From assembly GCF_029953265.1 (NCBI RefSeq), contig NZ_JASBAO010000001.1, forward strand, positions 744,001 through 808,000: 64,000 nt of DNA. Direction: 5' to 3'. The notes beneath the pieces were generated by a model. The model searched no databases. It had not been told where the DNA came from and saw only the letters and a program-made list of their open reading frames with translations. The DNA comes from Commensalibacter oyaizuii. Its GTDB lineage: Bacteria > Pseudomonadota > Alphaproteobacteria > Acetobacterales > Acetobacteraceae. Both the position numbers and the translations under genes were made by a program. This document shows, one piece after another, positions 29,097 to 38,927 of the stretch (its first letter is position 1; each line of letters starts with the position of its first letter).

Positions 29097-30473
29097 CTAT
29101 CCAAAAGCCGTCAACTTGCCGTCTTGTCCAACAACCAGCAAACGTTCATTAACAATAACAGGGGCAAGCGCTGGGGTTATATCTGTTTTCACAACCTTTG
29201 TCACTTTCCCTGTGGCTGGATCAACCGTAACCAATCCATTTTCAGAAAAATCACTGATGCAAATTAATTGCCCACCCCCAAGTACTGGGCCATACCAGGC
29301 AATTGGGTTACTTGATTTTTCAACATTTTTAAAACGACGCAGCTGCGTAACCCAGCGTACTCGTCCTGTTATTCGGTCTAGACATGCCAATTGTTGATCC
29401 AAAGACAATACAAACAACCAATCTGCAATCGCAACCATAGCATTCTGACCAGAGGCCTCACGTTCCCATAATCTTCGACCCGATCTGACGTCAATTGCAA
29501 CAAGCACAGAACCCAAACTAATTGCATATACCGTGCCATCAACAATGATAGGCAATGCACTGACCGCAGAGAAATCGGTATACGAATCGCGTCCACTACG
29601 TCCCAAAGTATCTGTCCATATTTCTTCACCTGTTTGAGCACGCAAAGCAACCAAATCGCCCGTTCCAAATCCAGCCACTAAAATTCCACTGAAATATGCT
29701 GGCGCAGGCTGTCCAAATAATTTTGTATCAACACTGCCTGTACGATAAGACCATAATTGAGTACCTGTTTTGGCATCTAAACAAAATAAACTGCCATCAA
29801 TAGTACCAAAAAATACTCGATCACCAACAATTGTTGGTGCAGAACGCCCAGGCGTTCCCAAATCAACACGCCACACAACTTTACCCGTTTCACGATCAAC
29901 CCGTAAAGTTTCAGCAACCCCATCAACGATATAAAGAGCATCACTGGTTAATCCGATCCCTCCACCGAGGTTACTGGATTTAGATCCTTTTTTATTTGGA
30001 TTTAAACGCCATAATACTTTTCTGGACGAAGAGTCAAAAGCTGTTACTTTCCCAACAGCATCCATGGTGTAAAACCGATCCCCGTCCACAACGGGTGTGG
30101 TATTTATAATACCCCTGCCCTTAGATCCCAAAGCAATAAAAGCCAAAGGACTAGGTTCTGAATTACCAGATCCAATACTGCAATCCCATAATTTACGAAC
30201 CCCACCAATTGCACTGTGAATTGAAGCATGGCTTGGCACACGCCCCTCCAGCATCCATTGATGTTCGATAACAGGTGGTGGGATTGTAATTGGGGTTTGA
30301 TCATCTTTATCAACCATTAACCCCGCACCAGAACTAAATACATTAACCCGTTGCCCCACCAAAACAGGCTTATGATCCTTATGCCCACAAGCAGCCAGTA
30401 ACATTCCACTACCAGAAGCTAGTAATAAGGATCGTCGTGAAAAGTTTTTATGGGAATTCGAAAGAGATTTCAT
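29097..30473 (-). CDS. bamB: Outer membrane assembly lipoprotein BamB
   Basis: It is the beta-propeller lipoprotein of the BAM complex. The N-terminus has a signal with twin Arg (SRRSLLLASGSGMLLAAC) ending in a lipobox, Cys at about residue 29. Repeated PQQ-like blades follow, for example GVAETLRVDRETGKVVWRVDLG, GSLFCLDAKTGTQLWSYRTG and QLACLDRITGRVRWVTQL, giving about eight blades. At 458 residues it is longer than E. coli BamB (392). Its start shares one base with the yfgM stop (TAATG), and der follows by 12 bp. Confidence 0.9.
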   Translation of the reverse strand: MKSLSNSHKNFSRRSLLLASGSGMLLAACGHKDHKPVLVGQRVNVFSSGAGLMVDKDDQTPITIPPPVIEHQWMLEGRVPSHASIHSAIGGVRKLWDCSIGSGNSEPSPLAFIALGSKGRGIINTTPVVDGDRFYTMDAVGKVTAFDSSSRKVLWRLNPNKKGSKSSNLGGGIGLTSDALYIVDGVAETLRVDRETGKVVWRVDLGTPGRSAPTIVGDRVFFGTIDGSLFCLDAKTGTQLWSYRTGSVDTKLFGQPAPAYFSGILVAGFGTGDLVALRAQTGEEIWTDTLGRSGRDSYTDFSAVSALPIIVDGTVYAISLGSVLVAIDVRSGRRLWEREASGQNAMVAIADWLFVLSLDQQLACLDRITGRVRWVTQLRRFKNVEKSSNPIAWYGPVLGGGQLICISDFSENGLVTVDPATGKVTKVVKTDITPALAPVIVNERLLVVGQDGKLTAFG

Positions 30474-31198
30474 TATTGAGGTACCTTCTGATTAGCAACT
30501 TTGTTACTGGCAATGATTTGTAACATCATACTTGCACGCTCTCTTACCCCTGGGGGTGCGTTCATATCGATTGTTAATTGACCTAATACTTGTCTGGCCT
30601 CGATTAATTTACCTGTTTTTATATCGAGTAATGCCTGGCATTCCTTAAGCAAGGCAGTCCAAGGCGTTTTTTGCTCTATTAATTTATGAATACGGTTACG
30701 CAGCTCCGTTGAAGATGCAGTGTCTAAATGATGTTGAATCCACAATAATCCTGCCAAAGATCTAAATTCAGGCTTAGCAGTATTATCACCACTTAATGTT
30801 TCCCAAATAATAGAGGCCTCTTTAACTTTACCTTCAGAAGCCAGTATTCCAGCCTGTTCTAATTGGGATATGGACCGAATAGATTGAGGAGAATTATCAG
30901 ATAAGGCCTTAAATTGTTCCAAAGCCTGTTTTTGTATCTCGGCAGAAACAGGCTGACCTGAAATCGGATCAATTTTATATAACGTATTGAAATAGGAAAA
31001 AGAAGCTTTCTCAATTGTTTTATTATATTGATAAACCCGATACTGCCATACACCCAGTGCTGTAAAAACAATAACAAGCAAGGCAACAGCAAATATAACA
31101 TAACGACGAGCATTGGCACGCAATTTTTCTGCACGGATGTCCGCAGTAATTTCTTTTAACAGGTCATCAGACACCTGAACATACTCCTTTTCTATCAA
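30473..31198 (-). CDS. YfgM-like membrane-anchored TPR-type protein
   Basis: This 241-residue protein has a cytoplasmic N-terminus, one transmembrane helix at about residues 32-52 (YVIFAVALLVIVFTALGVW) and a periplasmic helical region resembling the TPR_21 domain of YfgM. E. coli YfgM associates with SecYEG and PpiD and aids periplasmic chaperoning. It is the first gene of yfgM-bamB-der and overlaps bamB by one base. The assignment rests on topology, length and context more than on sequence motifs. Confidence 0.8.
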   Translation of the reverse strand: MIEKEYVQVSDDLLKEITADIRAEKLRANARRYVIFAVALLVIVFTALGVWQYRVYQYNKTIEKASFSYFNTLYKIDPISGQPVSAEIQKQALEQFKALSDNSPQSIRSISQLEQAGILASEGKVKEASIIWETLSGDNTAKPEFRSLAGLLWIQHHLDTASSTELRNRIHKLIEQKTPWTALLKECQALLDIKTGKLIEARQVLGQLTIDMNAPPGVRERASMMLQIIASNKVANQKVPQ

Positions 31199-31245
31199 TC
31201 AATGCTATCCCTCACTATATTAAGGATTGTCAATATTTACATAAC

Positions 31246-31620
31246 CTACTTTTTAGGTTTCGCCCCCAATTTTTTCCCAGCAGCTTTTAATTCTGTTTGC
31301 ATTTTCGTTAAATTAGCTGTAATTCGGCTGCGAATTTCAGTTGTTGCTTTTTGATATGGCTCCATCTCTGCCTTTGCTTTTTGGCTGATCGCGGTTTGCT
31401 TGGCATGGGCTTGCTTTGCAACACAGGCATAATAAGCACGCGCAGCTTTATCATAAGCAGAAAAATGTTCAACACTGTTATTATAATTGGTAACATTCGA
31501 CACATTTAACGCGGGGGCTTTGGGTTCGCGTCCACAATTTGCAGCCCAGTCTTGGGCATAAACTGCCCCACTAGCCGTCATACCTAAAGCTATTAAACCC
31601 ACTTGTAATAATAATTTCAT
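31246..31620 (-). CDS. Small exported protein, unknown function
   Basis: This 124-residue protein has a Sec signal peptide (LLLQVGLIALGMTASGAVYAQ, cut after about residue 22). The mature part has two Cys residues (NCGREP near 29 and YYACVAK near 66) that could form a disulphide, followed by a Lys/Ala-rich helical C-terminus ending in LGAKPKK. I do not recognise a family. It sits between pyrC and yfgM on the same strand, with gaps of 53 and 47 bp, so it may be part of a longer transcript. Confidence 0.65.
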   Translation of the reverse strand: MKLLLQVGLIALGMTASGAVYAQDWAANCGREPKAPALNVSNVTNYNNSVEHFSAYDKAARAYYACVAKQAHAKQTAISQKAKAEMEPYQKATTEIRSRITANLTKMQTELKAAGKKLGAKPKK

Positions 31621-31673
31621 TTTTCAATCCTTAAAGACATTTATTTGAAATAAAAGATAACGCCACACTTTAT

Positions 31674-32993
31674 TTATGACAAAAACTCAACCAGTTCTCC
31701 CTGCGGGCTGCCTAAAACTTGATCATTTTGCATGATAATTTGACCTTTGACAATTGTTACCATTGGCCAACCCTTTACATCCGTTTGATCATAAGGGGTC
31801 CACCCTGCAGGGGATACAATCCAATCGTTGGTAATACGGCGTTTTTTCTGCATATCCACCAGGGTAAAATCTGCATCATATCCCACTTGTATACGACCCT
31901 TAGTTGGCATACCATAAATCCGTGCAGGATTGGCAGACATTACATCTGCTAATCTATTCAAAGATAAACGCCCCTCGTTCACGTGATTTAACATAAGAGG
32001 CACAATTGTCTGTACCCCCAACATTCCAGAAGGACAGCATAGCCACGGTTTTGCCTTTAATGTTGGATCATGGGGGGCGTGGTCTGATGAAACGATATCG
32101 ACAACACCATTACGAACCGCAGCCCAACATGCATCATAGTGACGTTGATCTCGAATGGGGGGGTTCATCACTGCACGCCCTTGTAAACGTTCGTAACATT
32201 CTGGGGCAATTTGGGTTAAATGATTAACCAACACTTCGATCGTTGCAATATCTTTATAATCAACCAACCATTCCAGCTCCTCTTGAGTGGTTGTATGTAA
32301 AATATGCGCAGGACGTCGCGTTTTCTGAGCCAGCGCAATAATCCGACGTGTCCCTAAAAACGCACATTCTTCATCACGCCATAAACGATGGTTTTCATAC
32401 GGCATACCTTCACAAAACAGCTTTTTACGCTCTTGTAAACGATACTCATCCTCGGCGTGGTAACAAACACGACGACGGCCATATAACATCACCTGTTCAA
32501 GACTGGCGTCGTCCTCTACCATCAAAGACCCTGTAGAAGAACCCGCATACACCTTGGTTCCACACACACCTTTCTGAGATTCAAGACTGGCTAAATCTTG
32601 GATATTATCACGAGTTGCCCCAACATAAAATCCAAAATTAACCCAACTGGTTTCCACAGCGCGTTGCTGTTTCCATTGAATCATTTCCAAATCCGCAACA
32701 ACAGGATTGGTATTGGGCATATCCAAAACCGTTGTTAATCCACCCAATGCAGCTGCCTTGGTTCCCGTTTCAATCGTTTCAACCAAAGCATTTCCAGGTT
32801 CACGAAAATGAACATGACAATCCATCAGTCCTGGCAAAACATGCAGTCCTGTTGCATCAATCACTTGTGCTGCCTCGTCATTTCCCCCAACAGATAGGGA
32901 AAGAATACGGCCATTTCTAACACCTATATTTACCTTTTCCTGGCCCCAAGGAAAAATGCAAATACCATTTCTTAAAATTAAATCATAATGCAT
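31674..32993 (-). CDS. pyrC: Dihydroorotase (class I)
   Basis: This zinc amidohydrolase makes dihydroorotate in pyrimidine synthesis. The 439 residues and the motifs LPGLMDCHVHFREPG (metal-binding HxH plus Arg, about 53-67), a Lys-centred stretch around GTKVYAGSSTGSL (bridging Lys), HILHTTT, and IVSSDHAPH (Asp ligand) match class I dihydroorotases. A hydantoinase-like or allantoinase role is less likely. It is 18 bp after the asparagine synthase-like gene, an operon with LPS genes that is not an obvious pathway partnership. Confidence 0.9.
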   Translation of the reverse strand: MHYDLILRNGICIFPWGQEKVNIGVRNGRILSLSVGGNDEAAQVIDATGLHVLPGLMDCHVHFREPGNALVETIETGTKAAALGGLTTVLDMPNTNPVVADLEMIQWKQQRAVETSWVNFGFYVGATRDNIQDLASLESQKGVCGTKVYAGSSTGSLMVEDDASLEQVMLYGRRRVCYHAEDEYRLQERKKLFCEGMPYENHRLWRDEECAFLGTRRIIALAQKTRRPAHILHTTTQEELEWLVDYKDIATIEVLVNHLTQIAPECYERLQGRAVMNPPIRDQRHYDACWAAVRNGVVDIVSSDHAPHDPTLKAKPWLCCPSGMLGVQTIVPLMLNHVNEGRLSLNRLADVMSANPARIYGMPTKGRIQVGYDADFTLVDMQKKRRITNDWIVSPAGWTPYDQTDVKGWPMVTIVKGQIIMQNDQVLGSPQGELVEFLS

Positions 32994-33011
32994 GCTGCTC
33001 TTTCTTTTCTT

Positions 33012-34787
33012 CTAAGCTGCCAAAACGTCCGTTACCGAACCCTTAGGTGATTTACCCATGATATGAATTTGATGCCACAATGCATAAAACAATAGATTCC
33101 ATGCCATATAGCGTTCTTTCCTGCCAGAGGCTTTTTCAAATAATGTCAAAATTTTATCACAAAAAGCAATTTCTTTTATACCTGCTTGCATTTTTACCAG
33201 ACTGGCCAAGGAATTGGCATTTTGTTCAATCCACAATCCAATGGGGACACTGAAACCTTTTTTAGATGCGAAAGGTTGGGCACTGGGTAAATGTTCCTCT
33301 AACCATTTTCTTAAAATCCATTTCCCTTGTCCGTGTTGAACCTTTAATGAATCAGCCAAATTAAATGCAAATTGCGCAAGCTTTTTATCTAAAAACGGAA
33401 CCCTTCCCTCAACCCCATGAATCATTAGGCAACGATCTAATTTAATTAATAAATCATTGGGTAACCATGTTTCAATATCGATTTTTTGTGCTTTGGTAAA
33501 CGGGGTCATATCTACGAAATCGGTTTGTTTTTCGCATACTGTAATGCCATCGCGCCACAAAGATAAAGATGAACGTAAGTAGGATGTTTGATCAAACACC
33601 CCTCTACGATACATTTTTTTCCCGCCCTGCCACCAGGGTTTGCTGGCTTTGCGATATCGACCATATCCTCCAAATAATTCATCCCCACCTTCTCCCGACA
33701 AAACGACTTTTACATTTTGACTGGCTTCTTTGGCTAAAAACCAAGTCGGAATAATGGCATAATCTGCCACGGGATCGTCCATACAAGCAATAATCTGTGG
33801 TAAATTTTCCCATACTGCTTGTTGAGAGATAGAAAATATATGATGCTCAACACCAAGTTCCTTGGCTATTATAGCAGCCTGATCTGCTTCATCCACAACA
33901 TAGTTTTGATGACCATTGGTTTCAAACCGTGCCGTCCAAGCATGAATCTTTTTTTCCTGTCCCAATCGCTGCATCATTTTTAAAAGAATACTACTATCAA
34001 TACCACTTGATAAAAATAATCCAAAAGGTACATCTGAACGTTCGTGAATACGAACACTTTCCTCTAAAATTTTATCTAATTTTGACAAAGCAAATTTTGG
34101 ATCAGAAATTGTTTTCAAACTGTCTTTAAAAACCTCGATACGTTGCTTTTGGATAATTTCACCCTGTTTTATTAACAATGTTTCACCAGGCTGCAATCGA
34201 TAAATCCCCTGATAAACCGTTGCTTGACCTGGCACAAATTGTAATTGTAATAACGCATCAACAGCAGGTTGATGTAACTCAGCTGATACAAACCCAGCCT
34301 TAATCAAAGCTTGGGGTTCTGATGCAAATACAACCCCTTGTTCAACACATGCGTAATATAGAGGTTTAATACCAAAAGGATCACGGCTGAGTACTACTGT
34401 ATTTTCGTCAACATCCACCAAGGCAACCCCATACATTCCCCGCAGCTTTTCAGGGTAATTTATTTTAAATTGTTGCCATAGAGGAATAATTCCTTCGCAA
34501 TCACTGTAAGATTGAAAAGGATAATCAGGCAAAGCCGCCCTTAATTCCAAATCGTTGTAAATTTCACCATTTGCAACAACGACAATTTTATCCTGATGAA
34601 TAAAAGGTTGTGCCCCTCCTGCAATATCAACAATTGACAAACGAGCATGCAACAAAACAGCGTGCTGATAACTCCACTCCCCAGCACCATCGGGACCACG
34701 GTGGGAAATGCCTTGCATTAACGCGGTTTTTTGTTGCTCTGAAATTTGCTGTCCTGCTTTTAAAGCAATCCCTGCAACACCACACAT
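33012..34787 (-). CDS. asnB: Asparagine synthase-like glutamine amidotransferase in an LPS-type cluster
   Basis: This 591-residue protein has an N-terminal class II glutaminase domain with the catalytic Cys2 (MCGVAGIA), ISHRGPDGAG and VANGEIYND. A C-terminal ATP-pyrophosphatase domain follows with LSSGIDSS (about 260) and VVLSGEGGDELFGGYGRYR. It would use glutamine and ATP to amidate aspartate or another carboxylate. The neighbours are glycosyltransferases, so amidation of a sugar or polysaccharide is possible instead of asparagine synthesis. Its start shares one base with the preceding glycosyltransferase stop, implying coupling. Confidence 0.85.
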   Translation of the reverse strand: MCGVAGIALKAGQQISEQQKTALMQGISHRGPDGAGEWSYQHAVLLHARLSIVDIAGGAQPFIHQDKIVVVANGEIYNDLELRAALPDYPFQSYSDCEGIIPLWQQFKINYPEKLRGMYGVALVDVDENTVVLSRDPFGIKPLYYACVEQGVVFASEPQALIKAGFVSAELHQPAVDALLQLQFVPGQATVYQGIYRLQPGETLLIKQGEIIQKQRIEVFKDSLKTISDPKFALSKLDKILEESVRIHERSDVPFGLFLSSGIDSSILLKMMQRLGQEKKIHAWTARFETNGHQNYVVDEADQAAIIAKELGVEHHIFSISQQAVWENLPQIIACMDDPVADYAIIPTWFLAKEASQNVKVVLSGEGGDELFGGYGRYRKASKPWWQGGKKMYRRGVFDQTSYLRSSLSLWRDGITVCEKQTDFVDMTPFTKAQKIDIETWLPNDLLIKLDRCLMIHGVEGRVPFLDKKLAQFAFNLADSLKVQHGQGKWILRKWLEEHLPSAQPFASKKGFSVPIGLWIEQNANSLASLVKMQAGIKEIAFCDKILTLFEKASGRKERYMAWNLLFYALWHQIHIMGKSPKGSVTDVLAA

Positions 34788-35830
34788 CAGACTTTTTCAA
34801 CCGTATTTAAAAAAGATAACCAAGCCTGTAACACTGTTTGTTTACTGAACTCCTGTTCAAATTTTTGTCGTCCTGCCGTTGCTATTTTTTGCGAAAATTC
34901 AGGCTGATCCAACAGTTTTTGAATAGATTGTGCTAATAAAACATCATCTTCCAATGGTGATAACAATCCATTATGTTCCTGTGTAATTAATTCGACAGGC
35001 CCCTGAGAAGCCATCGAAACCACAGGTTTGGTGGCTGCAAACCCTTCTAATACCACATTCCCCAAAGGTTCGTGACGCGATGAACAAACCAACACATCAC
35101 ATGCCCCCAAAACTTGGGAAATATCGTGAACCCATCCTGGCATATGCACCCGATCAGCAATATCTAAAGACCGAACAAGATTTTCCAAATTTGCACGTTC
35201 CTCACCCTCGCCAGCAATCAATAAATGAACGTCTTTTAGCATGGTCATTGCTTTAATCAAGACATCAAAACCTTTATTTTTGTGTAAGCGTCCCAATGCC
35301 AGCAAAAACGGCGCATTTACAGGAATATATTCTGGCCGTTTTGGTGTTACGTTGGGAAAGTCCCGTGCAAAATTTGGCACATAATGGGCACGATCTTCTG
35401 GCCATCCTTGCTCTTTTAGCCATTTTACAATTCCTTTGGTATTCCCTACCAGATGATCGCAGTTTTTATAGTATTTCAAATCATAAAAACCGCCCAATCT
35501 GCCCACAGAAACCCAATCCCCCACAGGCATAAACTGTGCAGCCCTATTCATCCATGCAATTGATACTCTGGGTGCAAATTGTTTTAAAGCTTGACCTATT
35601 TTTCGCCCAGTAGTCCAATCCATTTTTCCACCAAAAGGTAGTTCCAAAGGTTTTAATCCAACCGAGGATAATAACTGATAACGTTCTGAATTTTTTCGGA
35701 TAATGGGTAAAATATTCAAACCTTGTTCATGCTGGGCTATACATAAGCGTTCATAAAATAACTCGGCCCCCCCATTGGCTGCACCTGCCATCACGTGGGC
35801 AATACGTAAGGCTGCGGGTTGATCGTTCAT
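34787..35830 (-). CDS. Glycosyltransferase, GT4-like
   Basis: This 347-residue protein has the two-domain GT-B layout. The C-terminal donor domain has LLALGRLHKNKGFDVLIKAM, a pattern typical of GT4 (nucleotide-sugar site), DRVHMPGWV, and an E-x7-E-like block VCSSRHEPLGNVVLEGFAATKPVVS. The N-terminal acceptor domain starts RIAHVMAGAANGGAELFYERL. It probably adds a sugar in LPS core or other envelope glycan synthesis, as the neighbour genes encode a heptosyltransferase-like enzyme and an amidotransferase. The specific sugar is unknown. Confidence 0.85.
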   Translation of the reverse strand: MNDQPAALRIAHVMAGAANGGAELFYERLCIAQHEQGLNILPIIRKNSERYQLLSSVGLKPLELPFGGKMDWTTGRKIGQALKQFAPRVSIAWMNRAAQFMPVGDWVSVGRLGGFYDLKYYKNCDHLVGNTKGIVKWLKEQGWPEDRAHYVPNFARDFPNVTPKRPEYIPVNAPFLLALGRLHKNKGFDVLIKAMTMLKDVHLLIAGEGEERANLENLVRSLDIADRVHMPGWVHDISQVLGACDVLVCSSRHEPLGNVVLEGFAATKPVVSMASQGPVELITQEHNGLLSPLEDDVLLAQSIQKLLDQPEFSQKIATAGRQKFEQEFSKQTVLQAWLSFLNTVEKV

Positions 35831-35849
35831 AATTTATTTCCCGTCCAAA

Positions 35850-36791
35850 TTAAAAATTCTCATTTTTCAAGATTTTTTCTTGATCTGCCAATAACTGTTT
35901 GAATGCAATAAAAACATCATTGACCAATAATGCATTCATTGATGCTTTGCCTTCTTCACCTTTTGCCACAATGGCTCGTGCGTATAATCCTGCGGGGGCG
36001 TATTCTGATACCTTGCTGGGGCCAAATAAACCCAAAACAGGAATTTGACAAGACGCCGCCAAATGCATTAACCCAGAATCATTCCCAACGAACCCTTTAC
36101 ACCTTGATAACATTGCACCAACCTGTGCAAGGGTAAAATCTCCCCCCACGTCGATAGTGGGCAAGTTTATACTTAACAAAGGTCTGACCATTTCATATTC
36201 TTGCTGCCCTGGGCCATAAAAAACAGCAAACTGCATTGTTGGATAGGTCAATAAAATTCGTTTTGCTAGTTCTATAAATCGTTCTATTGGCCAAACCTTA
36301 CCCATCCAATTGGCCGTAGGGGCCAAAGCAATATAATCCTGACCAGGTAAATGTTCCCTAGCCTTACTATGATCTTCCTTATTCATCCACATTACAGGCA
36401 ATGGGGCGGGTGCTAATAAAAATGCTTTTGCCAAATGTTCTATTCTTCTACCACCTATGCGTCCACCACGAATAACTATTCGCTTTTTACTGCTTAGACA
36501 AAGACTGATTGCTGAACCCCTCAGATCCACAATCAAATCCCACGATTGCATTATACAACGCCGCCATAAATGAAACCAATGCAAATCATAACGCTGTTTG
36601 TACATTATAATTGTTTCTTTGCGTCGTGGCATTCGTTCAAATATCCCTGCCGCTACGGGGCCACAGGCGATTGTAAACATTGCTTGTGGATATGTTTTCA
36701 GCAAATAATCCAATATTCCTGTTGAAATAACCGCATCCCCTAGTCGTGTAGAGGTAATAAACAAAATATTTTTTATCTTGGATGGTTTCAT
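35850..36791 (-). CDS. Glycosyltransferase family 9 (heptosyltransferase-like)
   Basis: This 313-residue protein starts IKNILFITSTRLGDAVISTGIL, the RxGDxxxxxPxL-like opening of GT9 enzymes. It also has IALAPTANWMGKVWPIERFIELAKRIL at about 155 and FVGNDSGLMHLAASCQIPVLGLFGPS at about 234, the ADP-heptose site signature. GT9 enzymes build the LPS inner core. It is the first gene of the minus-strand group running to pyrC, and is divergent from hisI-lpxB. Which heptose or other sugar it adds is not deducible. Confidence 0.88.
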   Translation of the reverse strand: MKPSKIKNILFITSTRLGDAVISTGILDYLLKTYPQAMFTIACGPVAAGIFERMPRRKETIIMYKQRYDLHWFHLWRRCIMQSWDLIVDLRGSAISLCLSSKKRIVIRGGRIGGRRIEHLAKAFLLAPAPLPVMWMNKEDHSKAREHLPGQDYIALAPTANWMGKVWPIERFIELAKRILLTYPTMQFAVFYGPGQQEYEMVRPLLSINLPTIDVGGDFTLAQVGAMLSRCKGFVGNDSGLMHLAASCQIPVLGLFGPSKVSEYAPAGLYARAIVAKGEEGKASMNALLVNDVFIAFKQLLADQEKILKNENF

Positions 36792-36861
36792 ATAATGCTT
36801 ATACTGAGAGTCACCATTTATTTAAAGCATATTATTTTATCCCTCTTTAAAGGTCCAGTAT

Positions 36862-37260
36862 ATGAAACACTCTGCTATTGATTCTTTATTATCCCAAATG
36901 AAATTCAACTCGGATGGGCTAATTCCAGCTGTTGCCCAACAAGCGGACACCAGCGAAGTTTTAATGATGGCGTGGATGAACAAAGAATCAATTATTGAAA
37001 CGTTAACAACTAAACAAGTCTGTTATTTCTCTCGCAGTCGACAAAAATTATGGCGCAAAGGGGAGACTTCTGGTCAAGTACAGACATTAATTGAGATGCG
37101 TTTGGATTGTGATGGTGATACATTATTGTTGCTTGTTGATCAAAAAGGCGTTGCTTGTCACACAGGGCGACGCAATTGCTTCTTTTATGCATATCGCAAT
37201 GATAAAGTCGTCGAAATTAGTAAACCTTTAATGGATCCAAATCAGCTTTACCATCAATAA
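36862..37260 (+). CDS. hisI: Phosphoribosyl-AMP cyclohydrolase
   Basis: It opens the purine ring of phosphoribosyl-AMP in histidine synthesis. At 132 residues it is a stand-alone HisI, not the HisIE fusion. Motifs: VLMMAWMNKESIIETLTTKQVCYFSRSRQKLWRKGETSG in the first half, then RLDCDGDTLLLLVDQKGVACHTGRRNCFFY with the metal-binding DCDGD and Cys residues. It is followed after 18 bp by lpxB. The rest of the his pathway is not in this window. Confidence 0.95.
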   Translation: MKHSAIDSLLSQMKFNSDGLIPAVAQQADTSEVLMMAWMNKESIIETLTTKQVCYFSRSRQKLWRKGETSGQVQTLIEMRLDCDGDTLLLLVDQKGVACHTGRRNCFFYAYRNDKVVEISKPLMDPNQLYHQ

Positions 37261-37278
37261 TTTTAAAGAATATATGCC

Positions 37279-38442
37279 ATGACTTCTGTAGATCAAGAAC
37301 GCACAATCTGGTTATTGGCTGGGGAAACCAGTGGCGATGATTTGGGGGCAAAACTGATAAGAGCTCTGCGTCATTTTAATCCTGCCCTACAATTTGTGGG
37401 TGTAGGTGGCCCCAAAATGCAGGAACAAGGATTACAAATCCTGTTCCCTATGCAAGATTTGGCTGTCATGGGATTGGTCGAAGTTTTGCCAAAAATACGC
37501 ATGTTATCCAATCGATTAAACCAAGCTGTAGATCAAATTAAAACCATTCAACCCGACGTGGTGGTAACCATCGACAGTCCTGGCTTTTCACTAAGATTGT
37601 TAAAACGAATTGCCCCCTTACGTATTCCGCGGGTGCACTATGTCGCCCCCCAAGTTTGGGCATGGCATGAAAGCCGTGTTAAAAAATTCCCAGGCCTTTG
37701 GGATAAGTTACTTTGCTTGCTACCGTTTGAACAAGAATTCTTTTCCAAACATGGTTTAAAAACTCATTTCGTTGGCCACCCCATATTGGAAACTGAAGTA
37801 CATCATGGCAATGCAGATACATTCAGAAAAGAACACGATATTCAACCTAACGCCCCTATCCTGTTATTAATGCCAGGAAGCCGCAGGTCGGAACTGCCCA
37901 AATTAATGCCTGTTTTTAAACAGACCATTCTTTTATTAAAAAGACAACTACCAGATCTGGTTCCTGTCATCCCTACCTCTCCCTTGGCCAAGGAACGTGT
38001 GGAACATAATATTCATGATTGGCCGATTAAACCTTTGATTATTCACCAACCTCAAGACAAATATAATGCTTATGCTGCTGCAAATGCTGCTTTGACCAAG
38101 TCGGGAACGTCAACCCTTGAACTGGCCCTGGCAAAAGTGCCAATGGCCGTAACCTATCGTGTCAATCCTATCACGGCTATAATTGCACGCCGTATGATTA
38201 AAGTCCCTTATGTTGCTATGATAAATTTATTAGGGGGACGCGAAGTCGCACCTGAATTATTGCAAGAAAACTGTCACCCTGAAAAATTATGCGCAACCAT
38301 CATGGGACTATTAACTGACCCTCAAAAAGTTAAAGCCCAACAGGACGCATTTACGCATATTATGCATCAACTACAGGCCCCTAATAACCAACCCCCATCC
38401 CATGCTGCTGCTCTTGAGATTTTGGATATGATTAAGGGATAA
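37279..38442 (+). CDS. lpxB: Lipid-A-disaccharide synthase
   Basis: This GT19 enzyme joins UDP-diacylglucosamine and lipid X to make the lipid A disaccharide, at the inner membrane. The 387 residues fit. Motifs: WLLAGETSGDDLGAKLIRAL at the start, FVGVGGPKMQEQG, VVTIDSPGFSLRL, YVAPQVWAWHESRVKK, FVGHPILE, LLMPGSRRSEL, and ALTKSGTSTLELAL. It begins 18 bp after hisI. No terminator is evident after it; the downstream region is gene debris. Confidence 0.96.
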   Translation: MTSVDQERTIWLLAGETSGDDLGAKLIRALRHFNPALQFVGVGGPKMQEQGLQILFPMQDLAVMGLVEVLPKIRMLSNRLNQAVDQIKTIQPDVVVTIDSPGFSLRLLKRIAPLRIPRVHYVAPQVWAWHESRVKKFPGLWDKLLCLLPFEQEFFSKHGLKTHFVGHPILETEVHHGNADTFRKEHDIQPNAPILLLMPGSRRSELPKLMPVFKQTILLLKRQLPDLVPVIPTSPLAKERVEHNIHDWPIKPLIIHQPQDKYNAYAAANAALTKSGTSTLELALAKVPMAVTYRVNPITAIIARRMIKVPYVAMINLLGGREVAPELLQENCHPEKLCATIMGLLTDPQKVKAQQDAFTHIMHQLQAPNNQPPSHAAALEILDMIKG

Positions 38443-38576
38443 TCATGAGTATATTATATCCTCTGCATATCCAAAAAATATTATTAAAAGTGAGTTTTAT
38501 TTTTAAGAAATAAATAAACAACGCCACATAAATAAGCCTAGAAAAATTATTTGTCACATCCATAATTGCTGGTATT

Positions 38577-38837
38577 ATTATTTTTTAACATAGGAGCAGC
38601 AATATTTGCTTATGCTATTCATCATGTATCTTTGAATGTCCTAAACAGCTATTTTTCTCTTTTATCCAGTTAACCACATTGTTCGTCGCATATATTGTCA
38701 TCTTGATTAAACAGGATTTAAAAAAAAAGAGAACAAAAATATTAAGCGAAAAATCAAAAATCATCAACTTTGTTACAAGTGAATTGTCATTTATTTCCTT
38801 ATTTATTGATACGTTTTGTTCCTCTATCAATGAACAA
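38577..38837 (+). pseudogene. Possible broken small membrane-protein gene
   Basis: Downstream of lpxB, two plus-strand frames look like halves of one protein. The first (38566-38673) reads LVLLFFNIGAAIFAYAIHH and ends in TAA. The second, in another frame from about 38670, reads TLFVAYIVILIKQDLKKKR and runs to a stop at about 38837. One shift would join two hydrophobic segments and a basic tail. This is the only structure I see in 38443-38927, which otherwise holds no credible gene. The support is weak. Confidence 0.3.
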
Positions 38838-38927
38838 TAATATTTCCCAACTTGATCTTATCGACCTAGCACCGCAAATAAGTAGAGTTAAATAAAAAAC
38901 TATGATTAATGTGTATAAATTTTGTTA

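Noticed and set aside
38615-38830. 71-codon minus-strand ORF
   Set aside because: It opposes the more protein-like plus-strand fragments and has no ribosome site or recognisable motif.
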